This document shows positions 1 through 10,868 of a DNA stretch of 64,000 nucleotides, one piece after another. Location of the stretch: positions 219,641,783-219,705,782 of the forward strand of contig NC_085141.1 of the NCBI RefSeq assembly GCF_024139115.2, read 5' to 3'. This stretch comes from Armigeres subalbatus. Its lineage: Eukaryota > Arthropoda > Insecta > Diptera > Culicidae. Made by a program: the position numbers and the translations under genes. Position 1 is the first letter of the stretch. Each line of letters opens with the position of its first letter. A model generated the notes under the pieces. That model saw nothing but the letters and a program-made list of their open reading frames with translations. It searched no databases and had not been told where the DNA came from.

Positions 1-1028
1 GGCTACCCGACAGTAAGGCGATGGCTCTCAGGAGATGGGAGTGTTTAGAGCGGCGAATGAAGAATGATAAATGTTTGGCAAAAGCACTCCGCACAAAAAT
101 GGCCGAGTATGTGCAGAAAGGTTATGTCAGGAAATTGACTGCAGATGAGTTGAAAAACTGTCAACCACGCGAGTGGTACTTGCCAGTGTTTCCGGTATAC
201 AACCAAAACAAACCAGGAAAACTAAGGTTGGTCTGGGACGCAGCAGCTACAGTCCACGGTATCTCCTTGAATTCAGTTTTACTGAAAGGACCCGACCAGC
301 TAAGTTCCCTATGGTCAGTGTTGATCCAGTTCCGAGAGCATCGAGTTGCGGTATGTGGAGACATAAAAGAAATGTTTCATCAAGTTTTAATGAGAGCAGA
401 AGATCAGCATTGTTTGCGATTTTACTGGAAGGAAGATGCCAAGAACATGTCGCCGGAAGTGTACACAATGATGGTGATGACATTTGGCGCCTGCTGCTCA
501 CCATCAACAGCCCAGTATGTCAACAACATCAACGCGAAGAGATTCAAAAGCGAGTTCCCGCAAGCAGTCGATGCGATAGTGCGAAAGCATTATGTTGACG
601 ATATGCTTGCTAGCGTTGAAACGGCGGAGGAAGCTATAAAGTTGGCGCAGGAAGTGAAATATATACACGCAGCCGGAGGATTTGAAATGCGCAATTGGAT
701 ATCGAATTCGTCGGTGGTCTTGGCTTCCCTGCATGAAGGAGCGGCTATCGAGAAGAATCTCGGGATTGGACAAGAAAATGTAACCGAAAAGGTATTAGGC
801 CTTTGGTGGAACACAACTATGGACTGCTTTACATTCAAGGTGTCGCCACGATACGATGACGATCTGCTATCCGGACCAACTAAGCGTGAGGTACTTCGAA
901 CACTCATGATGATGTTTGACCCGCTGGGATTCATTGCCCACTTTCTAATGTACCTAAAAGTATTATTGCAGGAGATTTGGAGATCTTCTGTTGACTGGGA
1001 CACCCCCATTGAAGTGTTACAGTTCTAG
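1..1028 (+). pseudogene. BEL/Pao pol: reverse transcriptase domain (partial)
   Basis: The frame is open from base 3, so the ATG at 21 is internal and the true start is upstream. Counting from that ATG, the conserved fingers segment VWDAAATVHG is at residues 71-80, the first catalytic aspartate is in GDIKEMFHQV (113-122), and the catalytic YVDDML box is at 191-196 with both aspartates present. The enzyme copies the element's RNA into DNA in the cytoplasmic particle. The frame ends at TAG (1026-1028), but recognisable sequence continues in the same frame directly after it (KWLTWLK), so the stop is a point lesion inside pol, not a natural end. It is downstream of the catalytic box, in the RT to RNase H linker. 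Confidence 0.92.
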
Positions 1029-1785
1029 AAGTGGCTAACATGGCTGAAAATTCTGCCGGAAGTAGCCAATGTCCGGATTCCACGTTGCTATAGGGTATCT
1101 GCGTCACTAAGGAGCGGTTGCAATATTCAGCTGCATACATTCGTCGACGCGAGTGAAAATGGATTTGCGGCAGTAGTATATCTCCGATTTGAGGAAGGAG
1201 ATAACATAGAAATAGCGTTCGTCAGTGCAAAAACACTGGTAGCCCCGCTGAGATTTCTCTCCATTCCTCGTTCAGAGTTGCAAGCCAGCGTCCTTGGAAT
1301 GCGTCTGGCCAACAGCGTCGCACAATCACTGAACTTTGGAATAAAGAAGAGGTACTTCTGGACCGATTCAAGAGACGTTATCTGCTGGCTCAACTCCGAC
1401 CACCGGCGATATAGCCAGTTCGTAGCATTCCGAGTCAGTGAGATATTGGAAGTAACTGACAAAGATGATTGGCGATGGGTCCCAACGAAACAGAACGTCG
1501 CCGATGAAGGAACTAAATGGGCGCACACGCCAGATCTCAGTCCTTCAAGTCGTTGGTTTAAAGGTCCAGAGTTCCTTCGACGATCCGAAACCGAATGGCC
1601 TTCCAGTCGTCAATGTGGAACAACGGATATGGAACTGCGTGCACACCTATTGTTACATGTCTCCACAACAGAATCAGTCGTCGATCCACAGAATTTTTCT
1701 AAGTGGACGACGATGTTGCGAAGTACGGCCTACGTGTTTCGGTACATATGTAACTCGAGGCAGATGATCAAAACAAAGCAGCGAA
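1029..1785 (+). pseudogene. BEL/Pao pol: RNase H region
   Basis: This continues in the same frame as the reverse transcriptase after the TAG at 1026. The four acidic RNase H positions are visible in order: the aspartate in FVDAS (codon at 1146), the glutamate in SELQA (codon at 1275), the aspartate in FWTDS (about 1363) and the aspartate in NVADEGTKW (about 1503). The domain degrades the RNA strand during reverse transcription. Similarity to the downstream spacer of BEL pol continues through KWTTMLRSTAYVF to about 1785. There the sense frame changes from the third to the first frame. The old frame then runs on meaninglessly to a stop at 1836-1838. Confidence 0.88.
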
Positions 1786-3225
1786 CCAGTGGACCAAACC
1801 TGCGAGTACGCCGAAGAACTAGCTATCCTCGTTTGTAATCGTCAGAGTGGTTCAACGAAGCCTATTCCCAAAAGCAGCTCTATTGCCTATTTCTGTCCTT
1901 TTCTCGATAAATTCGATGTACTTAGAGTTCAGGGCCGAACCGGGGCCTGCCAGTTGATTGATTATGACGTAGTTAACCCGATAATCCTTCCTCGTAATCA
2001 CCACGTTACTCGGCTGATAGTTCATCACTACCATCGAAAGTACCATCATCAAAACCATAACACTGTTCTCAACGAAATTCGTCAGCGATACAGAATACCT
2101 CGCCTCAAGTCCGTGTACAACGCAATACGGAAACAGTGCCAGGAATGCATGAACGACAGAGTAACTCCAATGCCACCAGCCATGAGTGATCTGCCGTCAG
2201 GACGTCTGGCCGCCTACTCTCGTCCATTTACGCATATGGGGGTGGATTATTTCGGTCCGATTATGGTAACAGTCAACCGTAAAACGGAGAAACGCTGGGT
2301 GCTGATAGCTACATGTCTAACCATTCGCGCCATCCACTTGCAAATCGCACACACTCTTAGTACCGATTCCTGCGTCATGGCTCTGCGCAACGTTATCGGC
2401 AGGAGGGGCACACCGGCGGTAATATATAGTGATCAAGGTACTAATTTTCGGGGCACTAGCAAGGAGCTCAAAAGTGCACTGGAAAACCTAGATCACCAAC
2501 GCCTGATGACTGAGTTCACTACACCTCACACCAGCTGGAGCTTCAACCCACCAGCCTCTCCTCATATGGGCGGCGCGTGGGAGCGTCTCATTCGCACAGT
2601 TAAGCAGAATCTTAGCAAACTGAAGCCAAACAGCACGCTTTCCCACGAGGTTCTTGAAAACGTGCTTATAGAAGTAGAAAACGTGGTAAACTCAAGACCA
2701 CTAACCAGTATCCCTCTTGAAGATGATGAATCACCAGTGCTCACGCCAAACCATTTCCTGCTGGGATCATCTAACGGTTTGATGACATGGGTACCCTTTG
2801 ATGACAGTCCGGTGGTACTCCGGAACTGTTGGAAGCTTTCCCAAGTTCTGGCCAACCAGTTTTGGAAACAATGGCTCCGAGATTATCTGCCATCGATCAC
2901 ACGCCGCACCAAATGGTTTAGTCCAGCAAAACCCATTGAAGTCGGTGACATCGTCGTCATCGTGGACCAGAATTTCCCGCGTAACTGTTGGCCGAAGGGA
3001 CGGGTGATAGCCACGAAGTCCGGAGCTGATGGTCAAGTAAGGTGCGCTACCGTCCAGACAGCCAGCGGTATCTACGAGCGTCCAGCAGTGAAGCTCGCCG
3101 TACTAGACGTAGGCGTCTGCAAGGATACACCTCTGGATAATCATTCTGGGGGGAGTGTTGATCCCGCCACGTCCAGTGATCCGACGAGCCCCATCGTGCC
3201 CACTCCTGTGAACGCGATCGTCTAA
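1786..3225 (+). pseudogene. BEL/Pao pol: integrase with C-terminal DUF5641-like domain
   Basis: The open frame is readable from the frameshift at about 1785; the ATG at 1789 is not a biological start. Counting from it, the zinc-binding HHCC region uses histidines around residues 71-80 and cysteines 117 and 120. The catalytic triad is intact: D153 in GVDYFGP, D215 in SDQGTNF and E265 in GGAWERL. The C-terminal part (RDYLPSITRR through GRVIATKSG and YERPAVKLAVL) matches the DUF5641-type tail usual in BEL/Pao. The protein inserts the cDNA into the host genome. The frame runs across the purine tract and ends 70 bp inside the candidate LTR, an overlap that is common in this superfamily. Confidence 0.92.
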
Positions 3226-3997
3226 ACGTATCCACACCCAAACCGCAGAAAGAGGATTGTCTGCCACACGAAAGGTCAGAAGACGAGTCTGCGGTCAGCG
3301 CATTGTATTTCATCGTAAACAAGATAGCCTTTGTTGACAAACTGAACTACGTCCAAGAAATTATTTTCTAAACTTAAGCCAAAATATCTCACAAAAATTG
3401 TTAAAAATCTAGTTAATTGCTATCCCAAAATCAGGTAAAAGCTAATTGAACTCGCAAACTATCATTGTAGTTAGTAAAATTAATGCTGGGATCTGTTGAT
3501 CTATATATATTTTACAGTGAATTCTAACGCTTATTCGGGATTAGAAAACACAGCTAACTTGCATTCCCAGGCTGTTTTTAACATAAGGTGAGGACATTCA
3601 ATTTCCTATCATCCAGTATACTAAAACGACCATAATTAATTAGCTGGTGAATAGTTAAGCCCGTGGGACAAAATTTGAATCCATCCATCTATCAGAGTTG
3701 AAAGACCAGCGGTGAGATCCTTTTACGATTTACATCTTAAGTTCGATAAAAGAAAACCCCTTTAATATCAGTAGGTAACTAATAACGAGAAATCTCTCGA
3801 CACGAATTGTTAAAACGATTGCGAATTCGAATCACCAAAAGTGAGTTGTAGTATATTTGTGCTAAATTGAATCACCATTAACCTTATTTATAATTCCGCA
3901 GGAATTTTGTAACTCCCTTTTATTGGAATAAAGTTAACGAAATCTACTGGTTCGTTTATCGCTCAACAGCGCCATCGGTGGCGATCGACCACCTACA
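3156..3997 (+). repeat. Candidate 3' LTR of the BEL/Pao element
   Basis: A G-rich tract (TGGGGGGAG, about 3147-3155) directly precedes TGTTGATCCC, which has the form expected of a polypurine tract plus LTR start. The LTR is proposed to end with ACCTACA at 3997, giving TGT...ACA termini and a length of 842 bp. Inside it are a TATA-like run at about 3504-3511 and AATAAA at 3927-3932. The 5' LTR is outside the window, so both borders are inferred. An alternative end is CTCAACA at about 3967. Confidence 0.62.
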
Positions 3998-5260
3998 AAA
4001 AATTGAATCTTCCGTTGAAAAGGTGAACGATGGAACATATGTTGAGTGAGACGTCTGTTTCTCTGTGCTATGGGTCTTCCTCTATCAAAAGTTCGGTTTT
4101 GGAGAACAGAAAAGAGTACCTTGGCTTTTGGGGAGTCATCATAATAGTAAACAATTGCACATAAACACTGATTAAATACTTTTTGAAATTATTTCATCCT
4201 GATGGTATACTTTTTATAGTAATTACATCCCATTTCTTTGCATCGTTAAAACATAACAAAATAGCGATAAAGTACAATGATAATACACATCCAAAACATT
4301 TTTAAAAACTAAGATACGGACAAGACCACGTAATATGGGAACAATAAGTAATGATAAAACTTGCAATTTTCAATACTTGCTGGAATTTTTTCAACTGGTT
4401 GTCTTAGCTACCCGATTTTTATTTATGGTTAGGAGTAGATATAGGAATCTGAACTGGGCATGGTATGTCTGCTTCCAAATAGCGGAGCAATGATGCTTGA
4501 CGCTAATTGTATGCCGAACTGAGAATTCGCAAAAATTCTAATCATATGTCGGGTCCGATTTGTAGAAAAGATTAAAACTGTCGATCCTTGATGTTATTTC
4601 GTTTCCTTCAATTTCTGGCACAGGGGCGGACCTGTTTACTTTTTTTACTAGTTCGATTGCCTTTTAAAATACAATTTGCGAACATTTACAAAAGTATATA
4701 TCATAGTTTATCGTAGAATACCAGACCAAGGTTGTCGTAAACTTTTACTGTCTAGAATTATTTCAGTTTGCTCATATATCATTAGGCTTACCTGGGAAAA
4801 TTAGTTGTATTGTGTTCTCAAATATTGCCTTAGCTCCATCATATAGTGGAAGATCCACGTAATTCAGGCAGATGATAATCATTTTCAAATCTCGTGGTCC
4901 CTGTCTGACTCTGGATTCATACTTCATCCTCTTTCTTCTGGGTATTCACAAGCATAAGGCGTAATTATTGCCGGCTTTCAGATGTACTACCACAGCTATT
5001 ATGAATTGATAACTTTCGATGTCAACGCCAATGCATAAATTTGTATATTTCGGAAAATGCTCAACGCGAAAGATTTCCTTGGCCCGTGTTTTTATCGACT
5101 TGTAGATCATTTCAAGTGTTACGTGAAATATATCTATAATTTATCCATTGAATGCTGTCGATTTAAATTACTTTAATGGGTTAAGTTTCGAAAAAAAAAG
5201 TAAATGTATAAAACAAGTAAACCGCCCTCCACGACTGTTTCTAACCTATGCATTTAAAGT
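3998..5260. other. AT-rich noncoding stretch, includes the SRPRA 3' UTR
   Basis: No protein-like frame, RNA gene or inverted-repeat element was seen. The right end must hold the 3' UTR of the minus-strand SRPRA gene. On the minus strand an ATTAAA lies about 85 bases past the stop codon (plus positions near 5173-5178) and an AATAAA lies farther out near 4421. Either could be the polyadenylation signal. Confidence 0.5.
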
Positions 5261-8257
5261 TTACTTCATCAGCGCGTGAACGACAGCCTTCGCGTTCAAT
5301 TTCTTTAGATCGGTATAGGTCTGTCCGGTTCCGACGAAAACTATCGGCTGTCCTGTTATGTATGTCATCGATATGGCAGCACCCACCTATAAAAAATAAT
5401 TGAAATAGACCACTCAACATAATTAAAGAAATTCAAATCATACCTTGTCATCGATGGTGTCAAACTTGGTCAAAACGATGCCATCAATGATGTGTGGGTT
5501 TTCATTCGAGGAGTAGTCAGCCAGCGCCTGATTGAATTTAACCAGCTGGTCAACAGCTTCATTTCCAACCAGCGCTTCTCCAACGAACAGCACTAGATCG
5601 GGCTCATTTACCTGTAAATTAATGTTCAATGATTACTTTCTGCCTATTGCCCACTACGATAAAATTCGTCTAGATCACACACCTTAATCAACTTAGCCAA
5701 GGCTCTCATAAGTGGTTCGTTGTCTTGCATCCGTCCAGCGGTATCAATCAACACCACGTCGACCGCCGAATCCCTCGCAAACCTGATGGCTTCCATTGCG
5801 ATGCCGGCGGCGTCTTTTCCATAACCCTTCTCATACAGCTGAACCATTTCCCTGCCGGCATGCTTCTCCGGTGGGTGCAGTGCATTCAAATGTCGCATGT
5901 GAGTGCGAAGCTGCTCAACAGCGCCGGCTCGGAACGTATCGCAAGCAGCAATCAACACATTCAAGTTGTTCTCGATCAACCAGAAGCATATCTTCGCCAA
6001 GTTGGTGGACTTTCCGACGCCGTTCACTCCGCAGAAGCTCATCACGTAAGGGCGCTTGTTCTTCTTCGCTTCCAAACAGTCACGAAGGATATCGACACGG
6101 CGTTTCGGAGATAATATTTGAACCAGGGCTTCGGTTAAAGTGTTCTTTACAGTGGCGGCAATAGTATCGAATGTACCGAGAACTTTTCCCTCCAACTTCA
6201 CCGCGACTGATTCGCACAACTTGTGCGAAATATCCGAAGCCACGTTTTTGGATATCAAATGGTCACGAAGCTTATCCAATGCTGGTTGCATGTCCTCACG
6301 AGTGAGATTCTTCGATCCGACCAGCCCCTTGAACATAGAGAACACGCCTCCGGATTTCTTTGCCGGGGTCGCGGTTGAACGACTGGCGTACGCTTGGATC
6401 TCTTCTTCATCTTCTTCTTCCGAGTAATCACTATCACTTTCAACCTCCATATCTTGAATGCCTCCTTTCATGGTACCAATAATGGCATTGGTTGGTGTAA
6501 AATCGCTCTTCACATCTTCCGGTTTGTCTTTGGAACGATCCAAATTAGGTATGTCTCTTGTATTGCCACCCAGATCCCAAACGCGCATTTGTTTTCCAGA
6601 CTTCTGCGGTGGCGACTTTGGAGACTTTGGCTTATCTCCTTTCTTTTTGTTGAGTTTTTCCATCATTTTCTTTCGATTTTCCAAGATAACATCATCATTT
6701 CCACCATTCATGTGAACCGGAGCAACCGCTGCTTCCGGTTCCTTCTTATTTTCTACAATTTTAACAGACTTCTTGCTACCAGCTGGTTTCTCTTCGCCCT
6801 TCCTTTCGATCATTGAGGCAACGGTTTTCTTCGACTTGTGTGAATCTTCATAACTGCGCATTTGTTTCGGAAGAGTTGCCTGCATGCGTCCCCATTTCTC
6901 AGCTTGTTCCAGAATTTTGGTAAAATCATCTTGGAAGTCAAAATTTGAATAATTTCTATTCTCAACTTTCAGATCGTTTTTATACTTGTCACGAAACTCC
7001 AGATGAACGTCGCTTAGAAATTTGTCGATGTATGACAGCTGAAGAATCTTCTGGAAAGCCACAACAAAGACCAATTCGAATTCATTGTCCAGCTTGTATT
7101 GGAGCGAAAGGCCATCATGATCGTAAACTCCAGATCGCTCCTGTAACAGAAAGATGAATAAACCATTAACAATTAGGTACAAATAATTTAGGTCCGATTT
7201 GTAAAAACGTGATATTCTGGCTGACAAACGAAAATCGAGTATTAATGAGTGGGTATTTGTTCATCTTAGAACTCGGGACTCCGATCTTATTATTTAAGAA
7301 CTAAATAGAGTATTTAAGACACTTCAATTTAACTGGCGGTGCTTTTGTAATTTAATTTGTAATTTAATTTGTAATTTATTAGTAATAACGTAAGCCTGGT
7401 AGTTATAAACTATTTTTCAGGTCAAGGAAGATTTTCTGATGAATTAATTAATTCAAGAATATGATTAGAAATTGATTGCGTAGAGTACTGGCCAACTTTC
7501 CCTTACACGATCGCAATTTCAGAGAAGACGAGTTCCATTCGCGGTCCGGTCAAGGATGTTTTCGGCTGGAAAATATACACGACACCCTGGGCATAGAGTG
7601 GATCCATTGTGACACACAAGATGCATATTCATATAATAACATTAACGAAACTTTTTAAAGTCTCTATTTTCTCTATCTGCAATCGCAACGCAACAGTTGA
7701 TCATAAGTTTGATTACAGCGCAAAATTGCCATTTCGCAATTCAAGGTCAAAGACAACGTCACTTTTTAGGATCGATTGTATGAAATCGATAGACACTGGA
7801 AGCTAAATATTGTAAGTACCTACCTACGTATGCGTAATGCTTATTACCAAGATAAATTTATTTGCTCATTTAATTTACTGGAAACTAATTTTATATCAAA
7901 CGACTTCTTGTAAAGTAATACGGAGTGGAAACATTATTCAAAGCAAAAGCAAGTATTTCCAGACAGTAATTGGTATTGTATATTTTTGGGCTCCCTAATA
8001 TTTCTGAGTTGTTGAATAATTAGAAAACATTTTTGAAACATTATTACAAAGTTTTAAATTTTCATATCGATTTAATACTCTATGAAAAAGAATGATTCCC
8101 AGGGGGATGTAAACCCATTCATGTCAAAGTGCTCACTTACCTGAAGAATTACGCTTCTGATAAGCGCGTTCACCGAGGGAGCAAATATTTGGTTGGTTCC
8201 TCGGAAGTACCAAAGGACGATTCCGCCCTTGGTGAAAATGGTGAACAAATCCAACAT
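5261..8257 (-). CDS. SRPRA: Signal recognition particle receptor subunit alpha (SR-alpha), four coding exons
   Basis: This is the GTPase that docks SRP-ribosome complexes at the ER membrane and hands them to the translocon; it is anchored through SR-beta. The coding exons on the minus strand are 8257-8141, 7140-5683, 5611-5444 and 5386-5261. They give 117+1458+168+126 = 1869 nt, or 622 residues plus stop, which is the normal family length. All three introns (1000, 71 and 57 nt) have GT..AG ends, and every junction falls between codons. The N-terminal SRX domain starts [17 protein letters not shown] lysine-rich and acidic linker (about 140-300, with an acidic run near 270-287) precedes the NG domain. 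Motifs: P-loop GVNGVGKST 410-418, [11 protein letters not shown] 440-450, DTAGRM 505-510, TKFD 573-576 and GTGQTYTDL near the C-terminus. All GTPase motifs are intact, so the gene looks functional. A small TTTGTAATTTAA repeat (about 7345-7380) lies in intron 1. Confidence 0.96.
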
Positions 8258-8540
8258 TTTGCACTCCCACCTTCCGTAGCACTAAAAACTAATCTTTCCA
8301 CTTCCCTAATCGGTACAGCTGGACTTTACCCCCGTACGATAGTAATAAATGCGTGTTTGAATCCTTGATTTTATGTTGCACAGAAAAAACTGGAAAAATG
8401 TAAGCCAAAATGATCGAAATTGCGTTCGGATCCGATGTTTTTCCCGTTCTGCGTACGAGCGACTGACAACGCAGCAACGAACGTAAACACGTAGCCCGAT
8501 AAACGTCACTTTTGACAATTTAAAGTGCGCAGCCACTTGG
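8258..8540 (-). promoter_or_regulatory. SRPRA 5' UTR and proximal promoter (candidate)
   Basis: This is the region directly upstream of the SRPRA start codon. On the minus strand a TCAGTC initiator-like sequence lies at about 8462-8467, which would give a 5' UTR of roughly 200 nt. The stretch is more GC-rich than the DNA beyond it and is followed by a MITE from 8544, which marks the outer limit of a compact promoter. No TATA box was seen. The start site is inferred. Confidence 0.4.
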
Positions 8541-8543
8541 GCC

Positions 8544-8757
8544 TACACTGTTAGATGACTTTACCCATTAATGGGTACTATGTTATTGTTGATATTATTC
8601 CCACCGTGAAAAATTCACCCATTTTCTTGAAAAAGCGCCACTACCCATTTAAATGGGTAGTGGCGCTTTTTCAAGAAAATGGGTGAATTTTTCACGGTTG
8701 GAATAATATCAACAATAACATAGTACCCATTAATGGGTAAAGTCATCTAACCGTGTA
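8544..8757. mobile_element. Near-perfect palindromic MITE with TA flanks
   Basis: The stretch reads almost identically on both strands about a centre at 8650/8651, with no loop, so each arm is about 105 bp. The ends are TA-CACTGTTAGATGAC and GTCATCTAACCGTG-TA, consistent with a TA target duplication and so with a Tc1/mariner-type MITE. Smaller palindromes (ACCCATTAATGGGT near each end and TACCCATTTAAATGGGTA at the centre) are nested inside. There is no coding capacity. Confidence 0.85.
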
Positions 8758-9093
8758 AGCAAAAATTACGCCTTGATATTCTCGCGAAACATTTGAAAAG
8801 GCCTAATGCTACGTTTTGACCTGGGTGGTGCGAATCCTAGGTGCGAATCAGGGGACTGAAGAGAAGGCTAATACGCCTACCCACCATTCATTTAAAATGG
8901 CGTACAATATTTTTGTTTTAATTTCGCTTAATTCATGATAACAAAACTTCGGAAGTATCGACGAGCTATATTTCGACATAAAGAAGCCATACAAACACAA
9001 AAACTAATTGCAAGTTTTCGCCAGGAGAAGTTAATTGCCCATAATTAGCACTAACTGCGTACGAACCAATCACCCAGAATGAGCGCTGAATTC

Positions 9094-10209
9094 GGGTATC
9101 CAGTATTTTGCGCTCGATAATGGCGGTCTAGTGAGTTCCTTTTTTGACATTCAAGAGGTAGAAAATATTTACATATTTTAATCTTCGCTTCGCTTTATTT
9201 AAAAATATTGGCACTCATCGGGATTCCCAACAACAAGGAAACGTCACATACGTTCTATAAGAATTTTGTTAATTTTTCAGTTCAATTTTTCCTAATAATT
9301 TTATTTTCTAGGAATGTGAGGACCACAACACATTAACAAACCCAAGGAAAATGAATAATTAATACGTGTGGATCAAGTCAATTATGCTGATAAATGGATT
9401 ACTATACATCAGTGGCGTAGCCAGAAAATTGGTCTGGGGGGGGTTTTCTGAACAATTTTTTTTTGCAAAAAAAAATTTTCTTCTAAAAATGTTGTCTCTG
9501 GGGGGGGTTTTATGCCCAAAACCACCCCCGTGGCTACGCCACTGCTATACATACATATATATTCTTCGCAACCACAGCCAACATTCCTGCTCTGACATAG
9601 GGCTTTCGATTTTATGTCGAACTGTTGGGGATTGATACATTCATTCTGACCCCGTTTGTTGAGCAACTTCACACGAACACAGCGAACGAAATAACTTCCC
9701 GCCAGGCTTGCAGTCTTCTGAAAACGTGAAATCTCAAACAAAATTTAAAATTAGCCTTAGAACGTTTCCATCTGTAGATAAAGACTGTAAAAATGCAATT
9801 CAGCTTTCAAGAACCCGTAGTCCTACCAACCTACTAACACATTCTTGAGCTTGAGCTTGTCACTTTATTAATAATCTATCTTCCCATGCAGCATCTCAAA
9901 AATAAAATAAAACTTTTCCGATAAATTTACGTGATACCATTTTCTAAAGATTATAAATGAATCAATCACATACACATCTTTTTCAAATTGGACTGATACT
10001 ACATATTAATGTTTCGTTTTCAATTTTCTGGTTTTTTGTAAGTGTAATTCAGAAGATGGAAGAATAAAAATTTGAGATTGTTGGATCTCAACAAATTTTA
10101 TTTCATCATGGCAAGCTAGATGAGTTCCAATGTTTTCTACCCCTTGAATGTCAAACTAAGGGTAACTCACGCCGCCATAGCCATTACCGAGCGCAAAATA
10201 CTGGATACT
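9094..10209. mobile_element. Non-autonomous TIR element, about 1.1 kb
   Basis: A roughly 70-bp sequence at 9094-9165 (containing GTATCCAGTATTTTGCGCTC) recurs inverted at 10133-10209, with a few substitutions and small indels. The interior has no coding frame and is AT-rich apart from an inserted hAT-type MITE (9410-9544). The outer ends and the target duplication are not clear, so the superfamily is unassigned. Confidence 0.7.
9410..9544. mobile_element. hAT-type MITE with exact 8-bp target duplication
   Basis: A 135-bp element begins CAGTGGCGTAGCCA and ends with its inverse GGCTACGCCACTG. It is flanked on both sides by CTATACAT (9402-9409 and 9545-9552), an exact 8-bp duplication as expected for hAT transposition. 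The interior is made of runs of G and A/T and is noncoding. It is nested inside the 9094-10209 element. Confidence 0.9.
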
Positions 10210-10600
10210 ACCCAGAAACTGGGTACCAAAAACAGAAGTATAAAAGACCGATAGGGTGTGTTAAAACCAATCGTCCACTGTACTGAAGCTCAGCTCCCCG
10301 TGGAAGGGCTTCCGTTTTTCTTTCCTTTAGCCAGAAACGAAATGTTGACAACCGCCAGGATTGTCAAAAAATACCGAAGATTTTTTTCAATGGTTTTTAA
10401 TATTTTGAAATTAAGCTCTGTGTGGAAGAAACTGCTATGCAAATGGCTATTTTTAGAGAAAGTCAAAAAATCATAGATCCTGCTACCATCCACATGAACT
10501 GATATAGGGGCCGTTCGAAAAAAACATCCTTAGTTTGAAGGGGGAAGGGGTTGAAATATCTCAAAAAGTAGTGGACGTCATATCATCACCCTTATATTTA
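10210..10600. other. Noncoding stretch without recognised features
   Basis: Short open frames exist on both strands, but none is protein-like. No repeat structure or RNA gene was seen. Confidence 0.5.
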
Positions 10601-10746
10601 TGGGGCACACACTTGTGGTATTCGTACCATGGTACAAGGCGACAAGAAAATAATTTCAAGGCTATCTTTAATGAGGACAATAATTGGTATGGCACTCATT
10701 TCAAGATTTTTGTACCATGGTATGAATACCACAAGTGTGTCCCTCA
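10601..10746. mobile_element. Short MITE with 35-bp inverted ends
   Basis: The left arm (10601-10635) and right arm (10712-10746) are inverse copies over about 32 of 35 positions. Each arm ends internally in the palindrome GTACCATGGTAC, so each arm can itself fold. No clear target duplication was found. Confidence 0.75.
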
Positions 10747-10868
10747 TATTATAGCAGTTAAGCTATAGAAGGCCCATTGCAAACGGTTGGCGTTGGTTAA
10801 AAAAGGTCAATCACTGTACTAAAATCAAATAAGAACAGTGCATTTTTTGGTTTTTCAACTATGTTTTA

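Larger units (their letters stand above)
1..3997 (+). mobile_element. BEL/Pao LTR retrotransposon, 5'-truncated by the window edge
   Basis: A plus-strand pol region runs from the first bases of the window to 3225 in the order reverse transcriptase, RNase H, integrase, followed by a purine-rich tract (about 3148-3155) and a candidate 3' LTR. The domain order and the sequence style (YVDD box, VDAS-type RNase H, integrase followed by a DUF5641-like C-terminal domain) are those of BEL/Pao. The gag, protease and 5' LTR lie left of the window, so the target-site duplication cannot be checked. Only two coding breaks are visible in about 3.2 kb, a stop at 1026-1028 and a frameshift near 1785, so this is a fairly recent but inactive copy. 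Confidence 0.93.

Noticed and set aside
1789..1838. The ATG at 1789 as a separate integrase gene start
   Set aside because: Pol is one polyprotein; the frame change near 1785 is a lesion and the ATG is internal.
3331..3345. TGTTGACAAACTG as LTR start
   Set aside because: The polypurine-like GGGGGGAG directly before TGTTGATCCC at 3156 is a better boundary.
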